A stretch of 64,000 nucleotides of DNA, taken from assembly GCF_000550805.1 (NCBI RefSeq), contig NZ_CP004353.1:1798001-1862000 (forward strand). Reading direction: 5' to 3'. Below the pieces are notes generated by a model. It saw only the letters and a program-made list of their open reading frames with translations, ran no database searches and was not told where the DNA came from. The position numbers and the translations under genes were made by a program. This DNA is from Corynebacterium vitaeruminis DSM 20294. Lineage in GTDB: Bacteria > Actinomycetota > Actinomycetes > Mycobacteriales > Mycobacteriaceae. Shown in pieces: positions 57,267 through 64,000 of the stretch (its first letter is position 1; every line of letters begins with the position of its first letter).

Positions 57267-58145
57267 CTAGGCCACGGACACGAGGCTGAGCAGCAGCCAG
57301 GTGACCATCGCCGAGGGCAGCATGCCGTCGAGGCGATCCATGAGGCCGCCGTGGCCGGGCAGGATGGCCGACATGTCCTTGATGCCCAGCTCGCGCTTGA
57401 ACTGGGACTCGACCAAGTCGCCAAGGGTCGCGCAGATGACCAGCAGGAAGCCGAGCACCACGCCCCACCACCAGTGGTACTGCAAGAGCAGCGCGACCGT
57501 CAGCGCACCCACGAGCATCCCGCCGACGACCGAGCCAGCGAATCCCTCCCAGGACTTCTTCGGGCTCACCGCCGGCGCCATGGGGTGCGAGCCGAACATG
57601 ACGCCCGCGATGTAGCCGCCGGTGTCGGAGGCGATGACGCAGAGCATGAACGTGACGATGAAGTAGGAGCCCGGCACCGTGTCCGTCTGGAAGAGCGAGA
57701 GCATCGCCGCGAAGCTGCCGAACAGCGGGATCCAGGTGAGCACGAAGATCGCCACCGACATGTCCCGCAGGTAGTTCTTCGGCGCGGAGTTTCGGCCGTG
57801 GTGGAACAGCCGCCCGAACATGATGAGCAGCACGGAGGCGACGTAGGCGCTCACCAACCCCTTGGGGCCGAACGGCCAGCTCATCCACACCATGAGCTGC
57901 CCGCCGATGAGCAGGAAGGAGCGGTGAATGAGGTAGCCGTGCTCGCTGAGCCGCGCGTGCACCTCCCACGTGGCCACCGCCACCGCGACCGCCACCAGCG
58001 GGTACCAGCCGTGCGGGATGACGAACACGCACAGCAGCACGAGCGCACCCAGCCCCAGCCCCACCGAGATGGCCGCCTTGAGGTTGCGGCCCGCCGAGTT
58101 CTTGGGCTTGGGCAGGTGTTCAAACCCCCGCGCTGACTGATTCAT
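57267..58145 (-). CDS. cdsA: Phosphatidate cytidylyltransferase
   Basis: CdsA makes CDP-diacylglycerol, the precursor of phosphatidylinositol, phosphatidylglycerol and cardiolipin. The 292-residue protein is polytopic, with the C-terminal signature KKSWEGFAGSVVGG and KDMSAILPGHGGLMDRLDGM. AAGGAGG lies ten bases upstream of the ATG. It follows frr and pyrH, the usual order. Confidence 0.95.
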   Translation of the reverse strand: MNQSARGFEHLPKPKNSAGRNLKAAISVGLGLGALVLLCVFVIPHGWYPLVAVAVAVATWEVHARLSEHGYLIHRSFLLIGGQLMVWMSWPFGPKGLVSAYVASVLLIMFGRLFHHGRNSAPKNYLRDMSVAIFVLTWIPLFGSFAAMLSLFQTDTVPGSYFIVTFMLCVIASDTGGYIAGVMFGSHPMAPAVSPKKSWEGFAGSVVGGMLVGALTVALLLQYHWWWGVVLGFLLVICATLGDLVESQFKRELGIKDMSAILPGHGGLMDRLDGMLPSAMVTWLLLSLVSVA

Positions 58146-58234
58146 TCCTCACGCGCCTCCTTGCACATGTAAATGGGCAGAAAGGAGAATCTCGCTTTCC
58201 GCCCATCTGAATTTCGCATCGGTTAACGAAGGTT

Positions 58235-58792
58235 CTAGACCTCCATCAACTCGCCTTCCTTCTTGGAAACCAGGTCGTCGATCTGGGAGACGTAGTTGGA
58301 GGTGACCTTGTCCAGCTCCTTCTCGGCAGCCTGAACCTCGTCCTCGCCGGCGTCGCCGTCCTTCTGGATCTTCTTCAGGCCGTCCATGCCCTTGCGGCGG
58401 ACGTTGCGGATGGCGATCTTGCCCTCCTCGCCCTTGGAGCGGGCGAGCTTAACCATGTCCTTGCGGCGCTCCTCGGTCAGCTGCGGGATGGTCACGCGGA
58501 GAACCTGGCCGTCGTTGGTGGGGTTCACGCCGAGGTCGGAGTTGCGGATGGCGTTCTCAATGTCGTGCATCGTGGACATCTCGTAGGGCTTGATGAGCAG
58601 CATGCGCGCCTCAGGGACCGAGATGGTGGACATCTGCGTGATGGGAGTGGGAACGCCGTAGTAATCGGCTATCACGCCGTTAAACATGGCAGGGTTGGCG
58701 CGGCCGGTACGGATGTTGGTGAGCTCATCGCGGGTGCGCTCCACCGTGGTGGCCATGTGCTCTTCCGACTCCAACAGGATGTCATCGATCAT
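58235..58792 (-). CDS. frr: Ribosome recycling factor
   Basis: RRF splits post-termination ribosomes together with EF-G. The 185-residue protein has the standard length and the conserved [13 protein letters not shown] and [14 protein letters not shown] segments. AAGGAA lies upstream of the ATG. It lies between pyrH and cdsA. Confidence 0.97.
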   Translation of the reverse strand: MIDDILLESEEHMATTVERTRDELTNIRTGRANPAMFNGVIADYYGVPTPITQMSTISVPEARMLLIKPYEMSTMHDIENAIRNSDLGVNPTNDGQVLRVTIPQLTEERRKDMVKLARSKGEEGKIAIRNVRRKGMDGLKKIQKDGDAGEDEVQAAEKELDKVTSNYVSQIDDLVSKKEGELMEV

Positions 58793-58831
58793 GTCTTAAA
58801 GGTTCCTTCTTGCGAAATGGTGCGTCGTGCC

Positions 58832-58864
58832 GCCCGCCTAGGCCTGTGAGCTGGCGGGCTTTTT
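58832..58864 (+). terminator. Hairpin in the pyrH-frr gap, oriented for plus-strand transcription
   Basis: GCCCGCC and GGCGGGC followed by CTTTTT on the plus strand. Both flanking genes are on the minus strand, so it cannot end their mRNA in the usual way. Confidence 0.6.
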
Positions 58865-58888
58865 CACTTTGTTGTTTCTTCTAACCTA

Positions 58889-59614
58889 TCAGGACTTCAC
58901 CAAAGTGCCGATACGCTCGCCCGCAACGGCGCGGGCAATGTTGCCCTCCTCGAGAAGGTTGAACACGAGGATGGGCATGTTGTTGTCCATGCACAGGCTG
59001 AACGCGGTGGCGTCGGCGACCTTGAGCCCCTGCTCGATGACCTCGCGCGGGGTGATCTCGCTGTAGAACTTCGCGTCGGGGTTGGTGCGGGGGTCGTCGG
59101 AGTAGACGCCGTCGACGGCCTTGGCCATGAGCAGCACCTCGCAGTCGATCTCGAGGGCGCGCTGGGCGGCGGTGGTGTCCGTGGAGAAGTACGGCATGCC
59201 CATGCCGGCGCCGAAGATGACCACGCGGCCCTTCTCGAGGTGGCGCTTGGCGCGCAGCGGCAGGTACGGCTCGGCGACCTGGGCCATGTTGATGGCCGTC
59301 TGGACGCGGGAGTCGATGCCCTCCTGCTCGAGGAAGTCCTGCAGGGCGAGGCAGTTCATGACCGTGCCCAGCATGCCCATGTAGTCCGAGCGGTTGCGGT
59401 CCAGGCCGCGCTGCTGCAGCTGGGCGCCGCGGAAGAAGTTGCCGCCGCCGATGACCACGGCGATCTCGTACCCCTGGCGGGCCACGCTGGCGATCTGGCG
59501 GGCGACGCCCTGCACCACGTCCGGATCGATGCCCACAGCGCCGCCGCCGAACATCTCACCTCCGAGCTTGAGCATCACGCGCTTGTATCCGGAACGTTGA
59601 GCAGCCTGCTCCAT
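58889..59614 (-). CDS. pyrH: Uridylate kinase
   Basis: PyrH phosphorylates UMP to UDP. The 241-residue protein has the family motifs [22 protein letters not shown] and the [15 protein letters not shown] C-terminal segment ([15 protein letters not shown]). AAAGG lies nine bases before the ATG. It is separated from tsf by a terminator. Confidence 0.96.
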   Translation of the reverse strand: MEQAAQRSGYKRVMLKLGGEMFGGGAVGIDPDVVQGVARQIASVARQGYEIAVVIGGGNFFRGAQLQQRGLDRNRSDYMGMLGTVMNCLALQDFLEQEGIDSRVQTAINMAQVAEPYLPLRAKRHLEKGRVVIFGAGMGMPYFSTDTTAAQRALEIDCEVLLMAKAVDGVYSDDPRTNPDAKFYSEITPREVIEQGLKVADATAFSLCMDNNMPILVFNLLEEGNIARAVAGERIGTLVKS

Positions 59615-59837
59615 GGGTTGGTACCTTTCTTCCCGTTTCCAGGTGTGGAATATGCGGACCCTAGTGCGCGGCCAAGACGTGGCGGCCGCGCGGTGTGAAG
59701 TTTCGTCGAAGCACGAGCGGGGCGTGCGGGCGGGCGCCGAGCTGGGTTTGGGGCCAGGCTCGGGGTGCGCCGCCTTCCGACATCAAAAAGACAGTTTACC
59801 TTTTGATCACTTGCTTGTGCGAGTTCGCCCCGAAAAG

Positions 59838-59884
59838 GCAAAAGCCCAGCACGACACCGCCGTGAAGGGGTGTTGTGCTGGGCT
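59838..59884 (-). terminator. Terminator of tsf
   Basis: AGCCCAGCACGACACC pairs with GGTGTTGTGCTGGGCT with one mismatch, and the minus strand continues TTTTGCC. Confidence 0.9.
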
Positions 59885-59919
59885 TAGGGCGCCCCGGTGG
59901 GGGCGCGGAAACCACGAGA

Positions 59920-60747
59920 TTAGTGCTGGCCAACCTCGAAGCGAGCGAAACCGGTCAGGGTGATGCCGGCGGCGTCCATGACCTGCTTGACGGACTTCTT
60001 GTTGTCGGCAACAGAAGCCTGCTCGAGCAGGACGACGTCCTTGTAGAAGCCGTTCAGGCGGCCCTCGACGATCTTCGGGATAGCCTTCTCCGGCTTGCCC
60101 TCCTCGCGGGTGATCTGCTCGGCGATGGAGCGCTCCTTCTCGACGACCTCGGCCGGAACGTCCTCGCGGGTCAGGTAGGCAGCCTTCAGAGCGGCAACCT
60201 GCATGGCGGCTGCGTGAGCGGCCTCCTTGGCGGCGTCGCCCTCGCCCTGGTAGGCCACGAGCACGCCCACTGCCGGCGGCAGGTCGGCGGAGCGGTGGTG
60301 CAGGTAGACGGAGACGTTCTCGCCCTCGAGGGTGACGGCGCGACGCAGCTCGAGCTTCTCACCGATCTTTGCGGACAGCTCCTGGATGGCCTCGGCGGCG
60401 GTCTTGCCGTCGACGTCAGCAGCGGCGAGCTCCTCGGCGGAGTTAGCCTTCACGGCAGCAGCGGCGTCGGCGACCTTCTGAGCGAAGTCCTTGAACTCGG
60501 CGTTCTTGGCAACGAAGTCGGTCTCGGAGTTGATCTCGACCATGGTGTTGCCGGACACGGCGATCAGGCCCTCGGTAGCGTTGCGCTCTGCGCGCTTTCC
60601 GACGTCCTTGGCGCCCTTGATGCGCAGGACCTCGACAGCCTTCTCGAAATCGCCAGCGGTCTCTTCCAGAGCCTTCTTGCAGTCCAGCATGCCGGAGCCG
60701 GTGATCTCGCGGAGCTTCTTAACGTCAGCAGCGGTGTAGTTCGCCAT
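59920..60747 (-). CDS. tsf: Elongation factor Ts
   Basis: EF-Ts recharges EF-Tu with GTP. The 275-residue protein has the N-terminal UBA-like domain with [18 protein letters not shown] and the core [19 protein letters not shown] lies twelve bases upstream of the ATG, slightly far. It follows rpsB after a hairpin, so read-through from the rpsB promoter is likely. Confidence 0.97.
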   Translation of the reverse strand: MANYTAADVKKLREITGSGMLDCKKALEETAGDFEKAVEVLRIKGAKDVGKRAERNATEGLIAVSGNTMVEINSETDFVAKNAEFKDFAQKVADAAAAVKANSAEELAAADVDGKTAAEAIQELSAKIGEKLELRRAVTLEGENVSVYLHHRSADLPPAVGVLVAYQGEGDAAKEAAHAAAMQVAALKAAYLTREDVPAEVVEKERSIAEQITREEGKPEKAIPKIVEGRLNGFYKDVVLLEQASVADNKKSVKQVMDAAGITLTGFARFEVGQH

Positions 60748-60967
60748 TGTGGGGGCGATCCTCCTCTTGGTAGGAATGATTCGTGAAAGTTTCCCATTCA
60801 GGGTAGCGGCCTAGCGCGCATCATGCAGGATGAATGCCCGTGTTTTAGAACCACTTTTCCGCTTCCCGCGAAACCCGCGGGTCAGCGAGGATGGGTTGCC
60901 GTCGATAAGCGTACACGGCGTGAGACTGCAACCGCGAGGAAAAAGGAAGGAGAAACTTCAAAAGGAC
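60748..60967. other. Gap between rpsB terminator and tsf
   Basis: About 220 bp containing one repeat copy and probably a tsf promoter. I see no gene in it. Confidence 0.4.
60900..60911 (-). repeat. Dispersed repeat, copy 8 (GCTTATCGACG form)
   Basis: Core only; it lies downstream of the rpsB terminator. Confidence 0.55.
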
Positions 60968-61025
60968 AAAATGCCCTCCAGCTTCGGTTGAACTTGTCGT
61001 GCGTTCACCGGAAACCGAAGGGCAT
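60968..61025 (-). terminator. Hairpin downstream of rpsB
   Basis: AATGCCCT and TTCGGTT pair with AACCGAAGGGCATT around a five-base bulge, followed by TTTTG on the minus strand. It may attenuate rather than fully block transcription into tsf. Confidence 0.75.
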
Positions 61026-61062
61026 TAGTGAGCATCAGCGGATACTCGAAGTCAGGACTGAA

Positions 61063-61878
61063 TTACTCAGCGGACTCGGCCGGAGCCTCAACCTTGGCGG
61101 CAACCTCTTCGGTGGCCTCGACCTTGGCTGCAGCCTCGGTCTTGTTGGCGTCACCAGCGGCCTCCTTGGCGGCGGCCAGGGCGCGCTCCTCGCGGGCCTT
61201 CTTGCCCTCGATGACGGCGTGGGAGACGACGCGGGTCAGGATCTCGATGGAGCGGATGGAGTCATCGTTGCCCGGGACCGGGTAGTTGACGAGATCGGGA
61301 TCGCAGTTGGTGTCGAGGATAGCCACAACCGGGATGTTGAGCTTGTGAGCCTCGTTGACGGCGATGTGCTCCTTGTTGGTGTCGACGACCCAGAGAGCGG
61401 ACGGAGCCTTCTGCATGTCGGCGATGCCGCCGAGGACGCGCTCGAGCTTGGTGCGCTCGCGGGTCAGCATGAGGACTTCCTTCTTGGTGCGGCCCTCGTA
61501 GCCGTTCTCGGCTGCGTCCATGGCCTGCAGTTCCTTCATGCGGTGCAGACGCTTGGAGACGGTCTGGAAGTTGGTGAGCATGCCGCCCAGCCAACGGTGG
61601 TTCACGTACGGCATGCCGACGCGCTCAGCCTCGGTAGCGACGGCCTCCTGGGCCTGCTTCTTGGTGCCGACGTAGAGGATGGTGCCGCCGTGAGCAACGG
61701 TCTCCTTCACGAACTCGTAGGCCTCGTTGATGTAGGTCAGAGTCTGCTGAAGGTCGATGATGTAGATGCCGTTACGATCGGTGAGGATGTAACGACGCAT
61801 CTTCGGGTTCCAACGGCGGGTCTGGTGGCCGAAGTGGACACCGGAGTCAAGGAGCTCTCGCATGGTTACGACTGCCAT
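61063..61878 (-). CDS. rpsB: 30S ribosomal protein S2
   Basis: This 271-residue protein has the S2 motifs [15 protein letters not shown] and [13 protein letters not shown] (split around residue 200), with an Ala/Glu-rich C-terminal tail typical of actinobacteria. AAAGGA lies six bases upstream of the ATG. It heads the rpsB-tsf unit. Confidence 0.98.
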   Translation of the reverse strand: MAVVTMRELLDSGVHFGHQTRRWNPKMRRYILTDRNGIYIIDLQQTLTYINEAYEFVKETVAHGGTILYVGTKKQAQEAVATEAERVGMPYVNHRWLGGMLTNFQTVSKRLHRMKELQAMDAAENGYEGRTKKEVLMLTRERTKLERVLGGIADMQKAPSALWVVDTNKEHIAVNEAHKLNIPVVAILDTNCDPDLVNYPVPGNDDSIRSIEILTRVVSHAVIEGKKAREERALAAAKEAAGDANKTEAAAKVEATEEVAAKVEAPAESAE

Positions 61879-62150
61879 GGTGCTTCCTTTCTAAAGTTCA
61901 AATCGGTTTCGGTTACTTGATGCTTGCGCGGGTTCTCCCCGCGCCCTGGCCGCCATCACCGCGCTCGCACCCTTACACAATGTGTGAGGGACCAGCGCTT
62001 ACGCGGTTCGCGATGACTGCGCGAATTAAGCTAGTGCGAACATGGATAAGGCCACCTCCCGGCGTTGCGGGCGGCAGCCAAAGGTCATATTTACACTGCT
62101 AACCGAACAGCTTAGCTCACGAGGCAGGAATCACCAAAAAGCTTTTCACA

Positions 62151-62170
62151 GGCTTGTCGACGCTACGTGG
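62151..62170 (+). repeat. Dispersed repeat, copy 9
   Basis: GGCTTGTCGACGCTACGTGG, exact core, between the divergent rpsB and M23 genes. Confidence 0.7.
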
Positions 62171-62212
62171 CTGGTGCTGTGGCTGGTGCGACCTGCGAAG
62201 ACTCAAGTTATG

Positions 62213-62239
62213 GGTGTTTCTGGTGTTTCTGGTGTTTCG
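62213..62239. repeat. Three tandem copies of GGTGTTTCT
   Basis: Two exact copies and a third ending TTTCG, in the M23 gene upstream region. Confidence 0.75.
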
Positions 62240-62313
62240 ATCCCCTTCGGGCGCATGCCCGCAGCTATCCACAGGGCGGGCCCGCTTCGGTTTACTGGGC
62301 TTGCGGTCCCGGC

Positions 62314-62319
62314 TAGACC
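62314..62319 (+). promoter_or_regulatory. Promoter of the M23 peptidase gene
   Basis: TTTACT at 62291, a 17-bp spacer, TAGACC, then seven bases to the ATG: a complete leaderless promoter. Confidence 0.6.
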
Positions 62320-62326
62320 TTGGGGC

Positions 62327-62836
62327 ATGGCGACACTTTTTCGAGCTCTTGTCCTGTCAATCTGCACCGCTTCGTCCTTCCTCGTCGTGTCGTGCGTGGC
62401 CGTGGCAGGCCCGGCGCGCGCCTACGTCAATCCCGCCACGGGCGGGCCCTCCCCGCGCGGGGTGGTGCGCGGCTTCGACAACCCGCCGCAGAACTGGCTG
62501 CCGGGCCATCGCGGGGTGGACCTCGACGCCCGCGTGGGCCAGGCAATCCTGTCGGCCGGCTCGGGGCGCGTGGCCTTCGCCGGGACGGTGGCCGGGGTGC
62601 CAGCGGTCTCCGTCGACCACGCGGGCGGGATCCGCACCACCTACCAGCCGGTGGCTGCCCTCGTCCGCGAGGGCGAGGAGGTAGCCGAGGGGCAGCCGAT
62701 CGGGACACTGCTTCCCACGACCGACGGCTCGCGCGGGCTGCACTGGGGCGCGCGCACGGGACCTAACGAGTACGTCAACCCGCTGGGGCTTCTCGCACCG
62801 CCCAAGATCAGGCTCAAGCCGCAGCCGGGCGGCTAG
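62327..62836 (+). CDS. Secreted M23-family (LytM-type) peptidase domain protein
   Basis: The 169-residue protein has an N-terminal signal peptide ending near ARA (residue 32) and an M23 fold with the metal motif HRGVD (61-65) and the late LHWG motif. Such proteins cut peptidoglycan cross-bridges or bind them to activate other hydrolases. ATG at 62327 is chosen on promoter spacing and signal peptide. It lies next to xerC and rpsB, as Rv2891 does, and its stop shares a CTAG with the xerC stop. Confidence 0.88.
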   Translation: MATLFRALVLSICTASSFLVVSCVAVAGPARAYVNPATGGPSPRGVVRGFDNPPQNWLPGHRGVDLDARVGQAILSAGSGRVAFAGTVAGVPAVSVDHAGGIRTTYQPVAALVREGEEVAEGQPIGTLLPTTDGSRGLHWGARTGPNEYVNPLGLLAPPKIRLKPQPGG

Positions 62837-63783
62837 GCGCGGGGGTGAGCCTGGTCGAAGGCGTCTTTGAGCCGCTGCGTGCTCACGTGGGTGTAGATCT
62901 GCGTTGTCTGCAGCGAAGAGTGGCCGAGCAGCTCCTGGACGATGCGCAGGTCCGCTCCCCCGTCGAGGACGTGGGTGGCCGAGGAGTGCCTGAGCGCGTG
63001 GGGGCCGAGCCCGCTGACGTCGACCTGCCTGCCCGCGCGCTCGACGACGCGGCGCACCTGGCGCGGATCGATGCGCCCGCCGCGAACGCCCACGAAGAGC
63101 GCCTGCTGGCCGGGCGCGGCGAGCTGGGGGCGGGACTCGTCGAGCCAGGATCGAAGCGCCTCGTGCGCCTTCTTCCCGAACGGGACGAGCCGCTGCTTGT
63201 TTCCCTTGCCCGTCACCCGGATGAGCCGCTTGGGAAGGTCGAGATCCTCGACGTTCGCGCCCGCCAGCTCGGAGACGCGGATGCCGGTGGCGTAGAGGAG
63301 CTCCAGGATCGCCTCGTCGCGGCGCACCTCGTGCTCGCTGCCGTGGGTGGCGGCGTGCATGAGTTCCTCGGCCTGGTTCTTGGACAAGACCTTGGGCAGG
63401 GGCCGCTCGGCGGCGGGGGCGGCAAGGCGGGCGGCCTCGTCCTTGCCGAGGAGCCCGCGCTTGACCAGCCAGGTCGACAGCCCGCGCGCGGCGGCTGTGC
63501 GGCGGGCGATGGTCGCCCGCGACCTGCCCGCCTCGACGGCCTCGGCGAGCCAGAGCCTGAGGTTCCCGAGGGTGAAGTCGGCAAGATCCGGGCTGCCTTC
63601 GGCGAAGCTTTGCAGGTCGGAGACGTAGCCGCGCACGGTGGCGGGCGATCGGCCCTTGACGAACAGCAGGTGCTCGCCGTATTCCTCGATCAGCTCCCCC
63701 AACTGCGTGAGCGAGGGCGAAGCCGAAGAACCGGAGCTGTGGTCCCGGTCTTCGTGCTTCGCCCTCGCTACTGACTCACCCAT
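62833..63783 (-). CDS. xerC: Tyrosine recombinase XerC
   Basis: XerC with XerD resolves chromosome dimers at dif. The 316-residue protein has the SAM-like N-domain and the catalytic residues Arg in ATGIRVSELAG, His-Arg in HALRHSSATHVL, His in LGHSSLQTTQ and Tyr in IYTHVS. No ribosome site is visible; TAAGGT lies eight bases upstream of the ATG. I found no dif-like site in the window. Confidence 0.93.
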   Translation of the reverse strand: MGESVARAKHEDRDHSSGSSASPSLTQLGELIEEYGEHLLFVKGRSPATVRGYVSDLQSFAEGSPDLADFTLGNLRLWLAEAVEAGRSRATIARRTAAARGLSTWLVKRGLLGKDEAARLAAPAAERPLPKVLSKNQAEELMHAATHGSEHEVRRDEAILELLYATGIRVSELAGANVEDLDLPKRLIRVTGKGNKQRLVPFGKKAHEALRSWLDESRPQLAAPGQQALFVGVRGGRIDPRQVRRVVERAGRQVDVSGLGPHALRHSSATHVLDGGADLRIVQELLGHSSLQTTQIYTHVSTQRLKDAFDQAHPRA

Positions 63784-63791
63784 AGTGCATA

Positions 63792-63797
63792 ACCTTA
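63792..63797 (-). promoter_or_regulatory. -10 element (TAAGGT) of xerC
   Basis: Eight bases from the xerC ATG. Confidence 0.45.
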
Positions 63798-63892
63798 GTG
63801 CGCGGTCGCGCCGAATTCACCCAGCCGCCTTGCGGCCCGGCGCACCCATCGCACGCGCCCGAGGACCAGCCCGAACCTCAAACGCTGCTAAC

Positions 63893-63911
63893 TTAGGCTT
63901 GCCTCACCTAC
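63893..63911. promoter_or_regulatory. DtxR-type iron box
   Basis: TTAGGCTTGCCTCACCTAC matches the 19-bp DtxR consensus (TTAGGTTAGCCTAACCTAA) at 15 positions. It overlaps a possible -35 (TTGCCT, 63899) of a plus-strand promoter, so an iron-repressed gene probably starts just beyond the right edge. Confidence 0.65.
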
Positions 63912-63926
63912 CCTACCGGGCGTTAG

Positions 63927-63948
63927 AAAGTTATGCAACCCTAACTTT
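63927..63948. promoter_or_regulatory. Inverted repeat AAAGTTA-N8-TAACTTT
   Basis: Perfect 7-base arms, about 15 bp downstream of the DtxR-type box, around the expected transcription start. It may be a second operator. Confidence 0.45.
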
Positions 63949-64000
63949 GAATCCCCCTCCGCATCCACCCGCTGCCCTTTCGCTCCACGAGTCCTTGGGA

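Larger units (their letters stand above)
61879..62313. other. rpsB upstream region, no gene seen
   Basis: About 435 bp. It contains a near-palindrome at 61970-61990 (CCCTTACACA and TGTGTGAGGG), an AT-rich promoter-like patch near 62090, a dispersed repeat copy at 62151 and a 9-mer repeated three times at 62213-62239. Confidence 0.45.

Noticed and set aside
62213..62239. The three 9-mers as a CRISPR or iteron array
   Set aside because: Units are adjacent without spacers, only three are present, and there is no cas or replication gene nearby.

Overview
This window looks like chromosomal core DNA of a high-GC Corynebacterium or a very close relative. Three things support this. The gene set includes mycothione reductase, PptT with its hydrolase partner, a flavin-dependent thymidylate synthase and a corynebacterial-type penicillin-binding lipoprotein. 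The gene order (dapB-thyX-dapA-rnj, pnp-rpsO, ribF/truB, rbfA-infB-nusA-rimP, proS, cobO-cobB, mqo, mtr, map, dxr-rseP-ispG, rlmN, cdsA-frr-pyrH, tsf-rpsB, xerC) is, from memory, that of Corynebacterium glutamicum and Mycobacterium tuberculosis. A DtxR-type iron box lies at the right edge. I see no tRNA, rRNA, CRISPR array, prophage or insertion sequence. Almost all genes run on the minus strand. The plus-strand genes are short single-gene interruptions.

Layout. 1-8.1 kb: RNase J, dapA, the carbon-starvation transporter pair cstA/ybdD, thyX and dapB; cstA/ybdD splits a cluster normally contiguous in C. glutamicum. 8.2-12.1 kb: a VOC-fold protein and PutA. 12.7-17.5 kb: pnp, rpsO, a nucleoside hydrolase and ribF. 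17.5-22.5 kb: truB, pptT/pptH, a MATE exporter and a DHH phosphoesterase. 22.5-31.2 kb: the translation and transcription block rbfA, infB, ylxR, nusA, rimP, then a DUF4439 lipoprotein and proS. 31.2-45.6 kb: yaaA, selO, ogt, mqo, mtr and most of a scattered cobalamin set (cobA, cobB, cobO, cobQ) with an I/D chelatase-like pair. 45.6-52.6 kb: map, a penicillin-binding lipoprotein and the isoprenoid/regulated-proteolysis genes ispG, rseP, dxr. 52.9-64 kb: small membrane proteins, an HSL-type esterase, rlmN, a TetR/cytochrome b5 pair, cdsA, frr, pyrH, tsf, rpsB, an M23 peptidase and xerC.

Most of the window is housekeeping: RNA decay, lysine/diaminopimelate and thymidylate synthesis, flavin and CoA-arm metabolism, translation factors, membrane lipid and isoprenoid synthesis, and corrinoid assembly. 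The unusual signals are non-coding. (1) A dispersed element with core GCTTGTCGACG, or GCTTATCGACG, has at least eleven copies, mostly just past gene 3' ends. (2) About eighteen genes have a TANNNT-like -10 hexamer 6-8 bp before the start codon, the layout of leaderless mRNAs; three divergent pairs pack both promoters into 31-34 bp. (3) Three convergent gene pairs share a single CTAG as both stop codons. (4) An orphan 30-bp perfect palindrome has a KstR2-like core. (5) A TetR/cytochrome b5 pair has two inverted-repeat operators. (6) The chelatase gene is split at a +1 frame change. None of these was checked by computation; all were read by eye.
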